Positions 40,762-49,402 of a stretch of 62,443 nt of DNA are shown piece after piece. Each line of letters opens with the position of its first letter. Within the stretch, counting starts at the first letter, position 1. Both the position numbers and the translations under genes were made by a program. The notes under the pieces were generated by a model. The model saw only the letters and a list, made by a program, of their open reading frames with translations, had not been told where the DNA came from and did no database searches. This DNA comes from Nonomuraea spiralis. GTDB taxonomy: Bacteria > Actinomycetota > Actinomycetes > Streptosporangiales > Streptosporangiaceae. The DNA is taken from NCBI RefSeq assembly GCF_014648435.1, contig NZ_BMRC01000043.1:1-62443 (forward strand). The letters are read 5' to 3'.

Positions 40762-42917
40762 CCCGCTGCGCGCAGCCGGGCTGCACCGGCACCATCGAGG
40801 ACGGCTACTGCGACCTGTGCGGCAACGCCGCGGCCGCGCCGTCCCCCGCGCCGGCGTCCGTCCCCCAGCAAGGATCGGGACCGGCCTCGGGGCCGCTCTC
40901 GGGGCCGGTCAACACCCAGCCGGTGAGCCGGTCGCTGAGTTCGCCGGTGAGCGGCAGCGGCAGGTCACGGGCCGGGGTGCTGGGCGGCATCGCGGACCTG
41001 CCGTCCGTGCCGTACCGCGATCCGGCCACGGCCGTGATGGCCGATCCGCAGGTGCCGGAGGAGAAACGGTTCTGCGCCAACCCGGCCTGCGGCGAGCCGG
41101 TGGGCCGGTCCCGGCAGGGACGTCCCGGGCTGACGGAGGGTTTCTGCCCGCATTGCCGCACCTCGTACTCCTTCACGCCGAAGCTGGCCAAGGACGACCT
41201 GGTGGCCGGCCAGTACCGGGTGCTCGGGTGCCTGGCGCACGGCGGTCTCGGCTGGATCTACCTGGCCGCCGACGAGAACCTGGACGGCCGATGGGTCGTA
41301 CTGAAGGGCCTGCTCAACACCAACGACGCCGAGGCGCTGGCGGCGGCCGAGGCCGAACGCAAGTTCCTCACCACGGTCGACCACCCGAACATCGTCAAGA
41401 TCTTCAACTTCCAGCGCTCGGCCGGCCTCGGCTACATCGTCATGGAGTACGTCGGCGGCCAGTCCCTGCACGAGCTGCGCCGTCAGGGCCCGCTGCCGCT
41501 GCGCGAGGCCCTGGTCTACGGCCGCGAGATCCTGCACGCCTTCGGCTACCTGCACGAGAACGGCCTGGTCTACTGCGACCTCAAGCCGGCCAACGTGATC
41601 AGGGTCGGCCGGCGGCTCAAGCTGATCGACCTGGGCGCCGTCCAGCCGGCCGGCTCCCCGCCGGGCACGTCGTGGGCGACGGTCGGCTATCACGCGCCCG
41701 AGCTGGACACCCGGCCCTCGTCCGTGGCCTCCGACCTCTACACCGTGGCCAGGACGCTGGCGGTGCTGACGATCCCCTCCTGGAGCCCGGCCAAGGGCGG
41801 GGTGGCCAATCCGCTGCCGCAGGACTGCGGGCACGAGTCGTTCGCGCGGCTGCTGCGCAGGGCCACGGCGCCGAACCCGGCCGACAGGTTCGAGAGCGCC
41901 TGGGAGATGGAGGAGCAGCTCGTCGGCGTGCTGCGGGAGATCAGCGCGGCCGAGGACGGCGTGCCCTTCCCGGCGCCCTCGACTCTGTTCGGGCCGGAGC
42001 GCTCGGCCGTGGGCACGGCCCTGTCGCAGGCGCGGCACGAGGTGTTCGAGCCGCTCGACCCGGCCCGGGTCGCGGTCGAGCTGCCGGTGCCGCACGTCGA
42101 TCCGCTCGACCCGGCGGCCGGCGCGCTGGCGGGCCTGCTCGGGTTCGACGGCAAGGAGCTGTTCGACCGGCTCTCGGCGATGCCGCCGACGCCCGAGACG
42201 CGGCTCATGCGGGCCAGGCTGCTGGCCGAGGTGGCCGCGGCCGAGACCCCGGCGGCGCTGTCCGAGCTGGACCGGCAGCTTCCCGGCGACTGGCGGATCA
42301 CCTGGTACCGCGGGGTGCTGGCGCTGGCCGCGCGGCAGGTGGACACCGCGGTGTCGATGTTCGACGCGTGCGTGTCGGCGCTGCCCGGCGAGCCGGCGCC
42401 CAAGCTGGCGCTGGCGTTCGCGCTGGAGTGCGCCGGCCGGCAGGCGACCCACTGGTACAACGCCGTCTGGCGGACCGACCACTCCTACGTCAGCGCCGCG
42501 TTCGGGCTGGCCAGGACGGGCCGTATGGGCGTGCTGGACGAGGTGCCGCCCACCTCCAGCTACCGGGTGGCGGCGCAGGTGGCGCTGGCCGCCTCGGTGT
42601 TCCGCCGGACCGACCTGAGCACGGTGGGCGCGGGTGACCTGGTCGCGGCGGCCGGACGGCTGGCCAACCTGGTCGACCTCGATCCGCGCCGCCGCGACCG
42701 GCTCACCGCCGAGCTGCTGCGCTGCGCGCTGGACTGGCTGGAGAACAACCCCGCGCCGCCCGGGACGAAGCTGGCCGAGGCCGACTTCACCGAGTCCGGG
42801 CTGCGCAGGCGACTGGAGTCGATCTTCCGTAAGCTCGCGGTGGCGGCCGGCTCCCGCCAGGAACGCCACGCGCTCATCGACGAGGCGAACGCCGTACGAC
42901 CGAGGACGTGGCTGTGA
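40758..42917 (+). CDS. PknG-like Ser/Thr protein kinase with zinc ribbon, rubredoxin-like and TPR regions
   Basis: A 719-aa soluble kinase. An extra N-terminal zinc ribbon (Cys 4, 9, 18, 21) and a Ser/Pro/Gly linker precede a rubredoxin-like pair (CANPAC at about 106-111, FCPHC at about 130-133) as in PknG. The kinase domain (about 150-400) has the Gly-loop LAHGGLGWIY, Lys in VVLKGL (about 183), Asp in YCDLKPANVI (about 274, with YCD instead of HRD) and DLG (about 291). The remainder (about 470-710) is helical and TPR-like. Mycobacterial PknG phosphorylates the FHA protein GarA/OdhI to control glutamate metabolism. Overlaps both neighbours, and has its own PP2C, VWA and FHA genes downstream. 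Confidence 0.93.
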   Translation: MTRCAQPGCTGTIEDGYCDLCGNAAAAPSPAPASVPQQGSGPASGPLSGPVNTQPVSRSLSSPVSGSGRSRAGVLGGIADLPSVPYRDPATAVMADPQVPEEKRFCANPACGEPVGRSRQGRPGLTEGFCPHCRTSYSFTPKLAKDDLVAGQYRVLGCLAHGGLGWIYLAADENLDGRWVVLKGLLNTNDAEALAAAEAERKFLTTVDHPNIVKIFNFQRSAGLGYIVMEYVGGQSLHELRRQGPLPLREALVYGREILHAFGYLHENGLVYCDLKPANVIRVGRRLKLIDLGAVQPAGSPPGTSWATVGYHAPELDTRPSSVASDLYTVARTLAVLTIPSWSPAKGGVANPLPQDCGHESFARLLRRATAPNPADRFESAWEMEEQLVGVLREISAAEDGVPFPAPSTLFGPERSAVGTALSQARHEVFEPLDPARVAVELPVPHVDPLDPAAGALAGLLGFDGKELFDRLSAMPPTPETRLMRARLLAEVAAAETPAALSELDRQLPGDWRITWYRGVLALAARQVDTAVSMFDACVSALPGEPAPKLALAFALECAGRQATHWYNAVWRTDHSYVSAAFGLARTGRMGVLDEVPPTSSYRVAAQVALAASVFRRTDLSTVGAGDLVAAAGRLANLVDLDPRRRDRLTAELLRCALDWLENNPAPPGTKLAEADFTESGLRRRLESIFRKLAVAAGSRQERHALIDEANAVRPRTWL

Positions 42918-43768
42918 TGGAACCCCTGGCGAGCCGGGCCTGCCCGGTGTGCGAGTCCCCCGTCGTCCAGGGGGACCTCTACTGCGAGCGGTGCGGGCAC
43001 GCGCTCGGCGCGCCCACCTGCACCTCCTGCGGCGCGGCGGCGGTGGACCAGGAGGGCTACTGCGAACGTTGCGGCGCCCGGCAGCCCACCGGCAGGGACC
43101 ACGCCGAGACCGTGCTCGACGGCGGGGCCGCCGCCGTGACCGACCGTGGGCTGCGGCGGGCCCGCAACGAGGACGCGATGGCGCTGCTGGCGACCGGCGA
43201 CGGCGTCGTGACGGTGGTGTGCGACGGCGTGGGCAGCTCGCCGCGGGCCGACGAGGCCTCGGCCGCGGCGGTGTCCACCGCGGGCGCCGCCCTGGCCGCC
43301 GGGTTGTCCTCGCAGGAGGCGTTCGAGCTGGCCGGGAAGGCCGTCGCGGCGCTGGCGACCTCCGTGCACGACGCCCCCGCCTGCACGTACGTCTCCGCGG
43401 TCGCCGGGCCCGGCGGGATCACGCTGAGCTGGGCGGGCGACACGCGGGCGTACTGGCTGCCGGGCGAGGACCCCGGGCAGGGCGTGCTGCTGACCGAGGA
43501 CGACGTGGTGCCGACCGGCGAGATCACCGCCTGGCTCGGCGCGGACTCCGGCGAGGTGTCGCTGCATGTGCGCACGCTCGCCCCGGGGGCGCCCGGCCTG
43601 CTGCTGGTCTGCAGCGACGGCCTGTGGCGCTACCTGGACGGCTACCGGTTCCCCCAGGCGGGGACCCCGCTCGACATGGCCCGCGAGATGCTGCGCCACG
43701 CGCTGGCCTCCGGCGGCCAGGACAACGTGACGATCGTTCTCATCCCCCTAGGAGCAACACATGGGTGA
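42917..43768 (+). CDS. PP2C-type protein phosphatase with N-terminal zinc ribbons
   Basis: A 283-aa Ser/Thr phosphatase. The N-terminus has two Cys4 ribbons (CPVCESPV ... CERCGHAL, CTSCGAA ... CERCGARQ), resembling those of the kinase and FHA proteins in the same operon. The PP2C core then shows TDRGLRRARNEDAMAL, VVCDGVGSSP, LSWAGDTRAYWL, LLVCSDGLWRYL and GGQDNVTIVLIPL, with the metal-binding aspartates present. The ATG overlaps the kinase TGA as TGATG; an upstream GTG at 42908 is in frame. It should oppose the PknG-like kinase. Confidence 0.92.
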   Translation: MEPLASRACPVCESPVVQGDLYCERCGHALGAPTCTSCGAAAVDQEGYCERCGARQPTGRDHAETVLDGGAAAVTDRGLRRARNEDAMALLATGDGVVTVVCDGVGSSPRADEASAAAVSTAGAALAAGLSSQEAFELAGKAVAALATSVHDAPACTYVSAVAGPGGITLSWAGDTRAYWLPGEDPGQGVLLTEDDVVPTGEITAWLGADSGEVSLHVRTLAPGAPGLLLVCSDGLWRYLDGYRFPQAGTPLDMAREMLRHALASGGQDNVTIVLIPLGATHG

Positions 43769-45044
43769 CCAGCCCACGTTCACGCTGAACATCGACCAGA
43801 ACAAATACCTGTCCACCGACGCCCGTGAGGTGCACGCGATCCTCACCGTGAGCTCCTCGGGCGGCGGTTTCACCCAGGCGGCGCCCACCGAGGCGGCCGA
43901 GGTCATCATCGTCGACACCTCGGGCTCGATGAGCGGCGGCAAGATCCGCGAGGCCAGGCAGGCCGCGGCGGCGGCCGTGCACGCCCTGCGCGACGGCGTG
44001 TACTTCGCGGTGATCGCCGGGACCGAGAAGGCCAAGGTCGTCTACCCCGGCGGCGCGACCCTGGCCAGGGCCACGCCCGCCACCCGCGCCGAGGCCGAAC
44101 GGGCGATCACCCGGCTGCTCGCGCACGGCGGCACCGCCATCGGCGAGTGGCTGAAGCTGGCCGGTCACCTGCTGAGCGGGCACCCGAACGCGATCAGGCA
44201 CGCGCTGCTGATGACCGACGGGCAGAACAACGAGCGTCCCGAGGTGTTCGCCTCCGTGTTGCAGGGCTGGAGCGGCAAGTTCGTCTGCGACAGCCTGGGC
44301 GTGGGCGACGACTGGGTGCCCGCCGAGCTGCGGAAGGTGGCCGAGGCGATGCTCGGCTCGTTTGATTTCGTACGGAACCAGAGCGATCTGGCCGAGTTCT
44401 TCCGCCGGGTCACGCAGACGTCGATGAGCAAGACCGTGGCCGACCTGTCGCTGCGGGTATGGGTGCCGCAGACGGCCACGCTGAAGTTCGTCAAGCAGGT
44501 CTCCCCCACGCTGCTCGACCTGACCGGCAAGCGCGCCGACGTGAACCCGCTGACCGGCGACTACCCGACCGGCTCGTGGGGCCAGGAGGAACGCGAGTAC
44601 CACCTGTGCGTCGAGGTGCCGCCTGGCCAGATCGGCCAGGAGATCAGGGCCGGCTGGGTGAAGCTGGTACGCCCCGACACCCAGGACGTCGTGGCCAGCG
44701 GCAACGTGCTGGCCCAGTGGACCGACGACCTGGCGCAGTCCACGCAGCTCAACAGGAAGGTCGCCCACTACACCGGGCAGGCCGAACTGCACGAGCTCAT
44801 CCAGGACGGTCTCAGCGCCCGCGCCGCCGGCGACGTGCACACCGCGACCGCCCGCCTGGCCAAGGCCAAGGAGCTGGCCACCGAGTCGGGCCGTGAGGAC
44901 ACCGCCCGGCTGCTGGAGAAGGTCGTGGAGGTCGATCCCGCGACCGGTACGGCACGTCTGCGCAGAAATGTGGACAAGGCCGATGAGATCGAGCTGGACA
45001 CCGGTTCGGTCCGCACGTCCCGGCTGCGTAAGGGCGAAGGCTGA
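43761..45044 (+). CDS. VWA-domain protein (TerY-like)
   Basis: A 427-aa cytoplasmic protein. The von Willebrand A domain (about residues 35-215) has a MIDAS site IIVDTSGSMSGG, a Thr in GGTAIGEWL and the Asp in LMTDGQNNE; a beta-rich region (about 220-340) and a helical C-terminal part (with TARLAKAKELATESGRED) follow. Its start lies within the phosphatase coding end (8-bp overlap). VWA proteins next to a kinase and PP2C form the TerY-P triad described for tellurite-type systems; here the same trio is embedded in a PknG operon. Its ligand or partner is unknown. Confidence 0.88.
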   Translation: MGDQPTFTLNIDQNKYLSTDAREVHAILTVSSSGGGFTQAAPTEAAEVIIVDTSGSMSGGKIREARQAAAAAVHALRDGVYFAVIAGTEKAKVVYPGGATLARATPATRAEAERAITRLLAHGGTAIGEWLKLAGHLLSGHPNAIRHALLMTDGQNNERPEVFASVLQGWSGKFVCDSLGVGDDWVPAELRKVAEAMLGSFDFVRNQSDLAEFFRRVTQTSMSKTVADLSLRVWVPQTATLKFVKQVSPTLLDLTGKRADVNPLTGDYPTGSWGQEEREYHLCVEVPPGQIGQEIRAGWVKLVRPDTQDVVASGNVLAQWTDDLAQSTQLNRKVAHYTGQAELHELIQDGLSARAAGDVHTATARLAKAKELATESGREDTARLLEKVVEVDPATGTARLRRNVDKADEIELDTGSVRTSRLRKGEG

Positions 45045-45688
45045 TGGCGACCTGTCCCCAGGGGCACGCCTCCGGCTCCGACGACTACTGCGACGTCTGC
45101 GGCGCGCAGATGGGCGGCACGGCCGTGGTCCCGCCGCAGCCTCAGGCCACAGGCGGTGGGAGCGGGGGCGGGGGCGACGACGCCTGTCCCGTCTGCCAGA
45201 CGCCGCGGGCCGGGCAGTTCTGCGAGGTGTGCGGCCACGACTTCACCGGTGCCGGGTCCCCGGTCCCGATCCCCGTGCTGGGGGCGCGCTGGGAGGCCGT
45301 CACGGCCGCCGACCGCGGCTACTACGAGAAGGTGCTGGCCGAGGGCGGTCCCGACGCGGCGAGCATCGCCTTCCCGCCGTACTGTCCTGAGCGCTCGTTC
45401 GGGCTGGCCGGCGAGCAGGTACGCATCGGACGGCGCAGCAAGGCCAGGAACCTGGCGCCGGAGATCGACCTGACCGGCCCGCCCGAGGACCCCGGCGTGT
45501 CGCACCTGCACGCGGTGCTGCTGGCCCAGCCCGACGGCACCTGGACGCTGGTGGACCCGGGCTCGGCCAACGGCACGCAGGTCAACGGCCGGACCGTGCA
45601 GCTCAACACACCCGTACGGATCGGGCCGGGCGACCGGATCCACCTGGGGGCCTGGACCGTCATCACCATCAGGGAGGGGACGCCGTGA
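45044..45688 (+). CDS. Zinc-ribbon/FHA-domain protein
   Basis: A 214-aa protein with two Cys-rich ribbons (CPQGHAS ... YCDVCGAQ, CPVCQTP ... FCEVCGHD), a Gly/Ser linker, and a C-terminal FHA domain (about residues 120-210) with VRIGRRS, DPGVSHLHAVLL and DPGSANGTQVNGRTV. FHA domains bind phosphothreonine. The usual SRRHA is SHLHA here, keeping Ser and one His. It is the likely reader of phosphorylation by the operon's kinase, comparable in principle to GarA/OdhI, but the ETTS phosphorylation motif of GarA is not seen. The start overlaps the VWA stop as TGATG. Confidence 0.88.
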   Translation: MATCPQGHASGSDDYCDVCGAQMGGTAVVPPQPQATGGGSGGGGDDACPVCQTPRAGQFCEVCGHDFTGAGSPVPIPVLGARWEAVTAADRGYYEKVLAEGGPDAASIAFPPYCPERSFGLAGEQVRIGRRSKARNLAPEIDLTGPPEDPGVSHLHAVLLAQPDGTWTLVDPGSANGTQVNGRTVQLNTPVRIGPGDRIHLGAWTVITIREGTP

Positions 45689-47061
45689 CCGTGACGCAGA
45701 GCCAGGCGCCCCAGCTCCCGGCGACGGTCACCCCCGTACCGCGCCACAGCGTGCCCGGCCGGATCCGGGTCATCTCCGGTGTCACCGTGGCGGCGCTGGC
45801 GTTGCTGTTCGCGGCGCTCGGGGTCGGCAGCCTGACCGCCGGCGACGGACTGCAGGTCATCGGCCGCGACGCCGGGCCGCAGGTCGTCGCCACCGCCGGG
45901 CTCTACCTGGCGCTCAGCGACATGGACGCCCAGGTCGCCAACGCGCTGGTCATGGGCGAGCAGTACGCCCAGCAGCGCGGCGCGGCCGTCGCCCGGTACG
46001 AGCGGCGGCGTTCGGAGGCCAGCCAGGCGCTGCTGAAGGCGTTCGAGCTGGCCGGCGACGACGCCGCCACGCGGCGGACCGTGCAGTCGGTGCTCGACGG
46101 GCTCGGCAGGTACGAACGCCTCGCCGGGCAGGCCCTCCTGCTGAACGAGCAGGCCAGGCACGCCCCCGGCGCGCCGCCGGACAACGTGGTGGGCACCTAC
46201 CGGCAGGCCACCGACCTGATGCGGTCGGTGCTGCTGCCGCAGGCCTACAACCTGACCCTGGAGAGCGGCACGATCGTGCGCCGCACCTACGACGACAAGA
46301 ACGCCATGGTCCCGCTGCTGCGGACCGCGGTCCTGCTGGCCGGGCTGCTCGCGCTGGGCTGCCTGATCTGGCTGCAGATCTTCCTGGCCAGGCGCTTCCG
46401 CCGGGTGTTCGGCCCGGCGCTGCTGGCCGCCACGCTGACCACGGCGGTCTCGCTGATCCTCGGCGCGAACGTGCTCGGGCAGGACCAGGAGGACCTGCGC
46501 ACGGCCAAGGCGCAGGGCTTCGACTCCGTGCTGACGCTGGCCAAGGCCCGCGCGATCAGCAACAGCATGCAGGGCGACCAGAGCCGGTACCTGCTGGACA
46601 AGGGTCGGGCCGACACCTACGAGCACACGTTCCTGGACAAGTCGCAGTCGGTGGTCTACTTCGAGTCGGGCAACCTGACCCAGTACCACGCGAAGGTGGC
46701 CGGCGGCTCCGACGACGCCCTGGGCATGCTCGGTCCAGAGCTCACCGGCCCCGAGGGGCGGCGCGTGCTGGAGGCGTACCGGGCCTTCCAGGCGGCCGAC
46801 ACCTCCTTCCGGCAGCTGGCGCTGGGCGGCCGGACGGCCGACGCCGTCACCGCCAAGCTGGGGCCGGTCACCACCGCGTTCGACGCCTACGACCGGGCCC
46901 TGGTGGCGCTGGCCGAACGGCACGAGCGCACCTTCGACCGGGCCATCGACGCCGGCGAGAACGCGCTGGACAACCTGTGGCGGCTGCTCCCGTTCGCGAT
47001 CGCCGGGATCGGGCTGCTGGTGATCGCCGGGGTGTGGCCGAGACTCAAGGAGTACCGTTGA
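45685..47061 (+). CDS. Four-TM sensor-like membrane protein (GlnX-like by context)
   Basis: A 458-aa membrane protein with helices at about residues 30-52, 215-232, 240-262 and 430-450. The two extracytoplasmic loops are long and helical (with AQQRGAAVARYERRRSEASQ), resembling four-helix-bundle sensor domains, and share similarity in arrangement (repeat architecture). In mycobacteria and corynebacteria GlnX joins the lipoprotein GlnH to PknG. The GTG start overlaps the FHA stop as GTGA, and the stop overlaps the next start as TTGA. No enzymatic motif. The GlnX assignment rests on position and topology rather than sequence. Confidence 0.7.
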   Translation: MTVTQSQAPQLPATVTPVPRHSVPGRIRVISGVTVAALALLFAALGVGSLTAGDGLQVIGRDAGPQVVATAGLYLALSDMDAQVANALVMGEQYAQQRGAAVARYERRRSEASQALLKAFELAGDDAATRRTVQSVLDGLGRYERLAGQALLLNEQARHAPGAPPDNVVGTYRQATDLMRSVLLPQAYNLTLESGTIVRRTYDDKNAMVPLLRTAVLLAGLLALGCLIWLQIFLARRFRRVFGPALLAATLTTAVSLILGANVLGQDQEDLRTAKAQGFDSVLTLAKARAISNSMQGDQSRYLLDKGRADTYEHTFLDKSQSVVYFESGNLTQYHAKVAGGSDDALGMLGPELTGPEGRRVLEAYRAFQAADTSFRQLALGGRTADAVTAKLGPVTTAFDAYDRALVALAERHERTFDRAIDAGENALDNLWRLLPFAIAGIGLLVIAGVWPRLKEYR

Positions 47062-47864
47062 AGCGGGCACTGGTAGCGGCGCTGGCCCTGACCGCGGTGG
47101 TCGCCGCGGCCTGCGGGACCGGCGGCCGGGAGTCGATCGTCGACAAGGACTCCCTCGTCATCGCGGTCCGGTCCGACATTCCGTCGGTCGGCTTCCGCAA
47201 GCCGGACGGCACCTTCGAGGGCTTCGACGTCGACGTCGCGCGTTATGTCGCGGGGCGGCTGGGCAAGAGCTTCAAGCTGATCCCCGTGCTGGCCGGCGAC
47301 CGGGAGAAGGTGCTGCTCCAGGGGCGGGCCGACCTGGTGCTGGCGACATACACGATCAGCATGGACCGCAAGGCGAAGGTGTTGTTCGCCGGGCCGTACC
47401 ACATCTCCTACCAGGACATCCTGACGCGGCCGGACGACAGGGTCGACGACGTGCGCGAGCTGAAGGGCCGCCGGATCTGCGCGGTGGAGGGCTCGAACGC
47501 GGCCGAGCGGGTCGTGGAGGAACGCAGCGTGGCGGCCAAGCTCGTGCCGTTCAAGGACTACGCGTCGTGCCTGAGCGCGCTGAAGAACAGGCAGGTGGAC
47601 GCGGTGACCACCAACGACGTGATCCTCGCCGGCCTGGCCGACCAGGACGGCTCGGGGCTGCGGCTGGCCAACGCTCAGTTCAACGAGCAGCGCACCGGGG
47701 TGGGCCTGCGCAAGGACGACGTACCGGGCTGCGAGGCGGTGAACCGGGCGATCACCGACATGTACCAGGACGGGACCGCGGGCAAGCTGCTGCACAAGTG
47801 GTTCGACAAGGCGGGCCTGAACCTGACCAACATCGCCGTCCCGCAGTTCGAGGGCTGTTCCTGA
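47058..47864 (+). CDS. glnH: Amino-acid-binding lipoprotein (GlnH-like)
   Basis: A 268-aa family 3 solute-binding protein. The start is TTG at 47058, supported by AAGGAG (47047-47052) and a TTGA overlap with the upstream stop. The lipoprotein signal is MKRALVAALALTAVVAAAC (lipobox AAAC, Cys about 19). The binding fold has the amino-acid family features IAVRSDIPSVGFR, GRADLVLATYTIS and GRRICAVEGSNAA. No ABC permease or ATPase adjoins it, so it should act as a sensor, as GlnH does in the PknG pathway, and probably binds glutamate, aspartate or similar. The start being TTG explains why a longer frame (from 46977) is unlikely. Confidence 0.88.
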   Translation: MKRALVAALALTAVVAAACGTGGRESIVDKDSLVIAVRSDIPSVGFRKPDGTFEGFDVDVARYVAGRLGKSFKLIPVLAGDREKVLLQGRADLVLATYTISMDRKAKVLFAGPYHISYQDILTRPDDRVDDVRELKGRRICAVEGSNAAERVVEERSVAAKLVPFKDYASCLSALKNRQVDAVTTNDVILAGLADQDGSGLRLANAQFNEQRTGVGLRKDDVPGCEAVNRAITDMYQDGTAGKLLHKWFDKAGLNLTNIAVPQFEGCS

Positions 47865-47900
47865 GCACCGCGTCGCAGACTCACCTCGGTCCGCACGCGG

Positions 47901-47928
47901 ACGGGCCCGGCGCTGGCGCCGGGCCCGT
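47901..47928. terminator. Bidirectional terminator hairpin
   Basis: ACGGGCCCGGCG pairs perfectly with CGCCGGGCCCGT around a 4-nt CTGG loop. It lies between the convergent glnH-like gene (stop 47864) and rpoD (stop 47944) and can stop both. Confidence 0.75.
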
Positions 47929-47943
47929 CGCGGGGTCGAAGGG

Positions 47944-49092
47944 TCAGTCCAGGTAGTCGCGGAGCATCTGCGCGCGCGTCGGGTGGCGGAGCTTGGCCAG
48001 GGTCTTCGACTCGATCTGCCGGATGCGCTCCCGTGTCACGCCGAACTCCCTGCCCACCTCCTCCAGCGTGCGCGGATGCCCGTCGGCCAGGCCGAAGCGG
48101 AGCTGGATGATGCGCTGCTCGCGGTCGGACAGCGTGGCCAGGATGTCGTCGAGCTGGTCCTGCAGCATGATGAAGGCGGCGGCCTCCATGGGCACGACGG
48201 CGTCGGCGTCCTCGATGAAGTCACCGAGGTCGGAGTCCTCCTCGCCGATCGGCGACTGCAGGGACACCGGCTCCTGGGCGATGCGCTGGATCTCCACCAC
48301 ACGATCGACCGGGAGGTCCATCTCCTTGGCGATCTCCTCGGGGATCGGCTCGCGGCCGAGGTCCTGGTGGAGCTGACGCTGCACTCTGACGAGCTTGTTG
48401 ATGGTCTCCACCATGTGCACCGGAATGCGGATGGTACGCGCCTGGTCGGCGATCGCCCGGGTGATCGCCTGCCTGATCCACCAGGTGGCGTAGGTGGAGA
48501 ACTTGTAACCCTTCGTGTAGTCGAACTTCTCGACCGCCCGGATGAGCCCGAGGTTGCCTTCCTGGATCAGGTCGAGGAACAACATGCCGCGGCCCACGTA
48601 GCGCTTGGCGATCGACACCACCAGCCTGAGGTTGGCCTCGATGAGCCGCTGTTTGGCCCGGGTGCCCTGCCAGACGAGTTCCCTGAACTCCGGGAAGGCC
48701 AGGCGCGAGACCCCGTTGGCGAGTTTGTCCTCGGCGAACAGGCCGGCCTCGATCGACTTGGCGAGCTCCACCTCCTCCTCGGCCGTCAGCAGTGGCACGC
48801 GGCCGATCTCCCGCAGATAGATGCGGACGAGATCGCTGGTCGGCGCGCGCTTGCCTACGTCCTCCTCATCGGCGCGGGTGGATTCCTCGTCGCCCTGGGG
48901 CTCAAGGACCTCCACGCCGTTCTCGGCGAGCATGCGCACGACGCGTTCCAGCGCGTCGGACGGCAACTCGGATCGGTCAAGCGCGGCGGCGACGTCATCG
49001 ACGGTTACGCTTCCGCGCTCCCTTCCCTTCGCGACGAGGTCCGCCACCTGATCTACCGATGGCGGTCCGCTTGGCAGCACCGATGCACCCAC
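47944..49092 (-). CDS. rpoD: Principal RNA polymerase sigma factor (sigma-70, SigA/HrdB type)
   Basis: A 382-aa group 1 or 2 sigma factor. A short region 1.1-like part (about residues 13-70) precedes region 1.2 (SDLVRIYLREIGRVPLL), region 2 with FLDLIQEGNLGLIRAVEKFDY and STYATWWIRQAI, region 3 and region 4 with the HTH EVGREFGVTRERIRQIE. The acidic N-terminus is moderate, as in actinobacteria. GTG start at 49092 lacks a strong ribosome site, so the exact start is uncertain. It follows dnaG on the same strand, 310 bp upstream. Confidence 0.93.
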   Translation of the reverse strand: MGASVLPSGPPSVDQVADLVAKGRERGSVTVDDVAAALDRSELPSDALERVVRMLAENGVEVLEPQGDEESTRADEEDVGKRAPTSDLVRIYLREIGRVPLLTAEEEVELAKSIEAGLFAEDKLANGVSRLAFPEFRELVWQGTRAKQRLIEANLRLVVSIAKRYVGRGMLFLDLIQEGNLGLIRAVEKFDYTKGYKFSTYATWWIRQAITRAIADQARTIRIPVHMVETINKLVRVQRQLHQDLGREPIPEEIAKEMDLPVDRVVEIQRIAQEPVSLQSPIGEEDSDLGDFIEDADAVVPMEAAAFIMLQDQLDDILATLSDREQRIIQLRFGLADGHPRTLEEVGREFGVTRERIRQIESKTLAKLRHPTRAQMLRDYLD

Positions 49093-49402
49093 GGGAGACA
49101 GTCTGCAGTATTGGTTCCATCAAATGGCAGACCCATTTTTGTTGCCGAAGGTAAGACGATCGTCCTTACCGAATTGAGATCGATTAAAGGTTTGGCCGAA
49201 GTTTGATCAGGAAAGAAAAGTCAATTACGCGGTCTGGAATCCCACGTCCGGCAACGCCTTCTGGCCGGACGTATCTCTTTCGCTGCCTCGATGACGTGTC
49301 GTGGCCCGTTTTGTCGCAGCGTGGACCGGTCCAGATTCCCCGTCAACCACCCTGGTTTACCGCTTGGCCGCGCTGCCGAACTGTTATCAAAACCCCGGCG
49401 GG
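49093..49402. other. Gene-free spacer between dnaG and rpoD
   Basis: A 310-bp region of unusually low GC for the window, containing GGTAAGACGATCGTCCTTACC (49150-49170, a near-perfect palindrome with one bulged C) and A/T-rich patches. It should hold the rpoD promoter and 5' leader; I could not assign a convincing -35/-10 pair. No coding gene is seen. Confidence 0.6.

Noticed and set aside
47058..47864. Part of an ABC amino-acid uptake system
   Set aside because: No permease or ATPase genes accompany it; the gene is fused by overlap to a kinase operon, which favours a sensor role.
49150..49170. Riboswitch in the rpoD leader
   Set aside because: The near-palindrome alone does not match any riboswitch layout I know; only a simple hairpin is supported.
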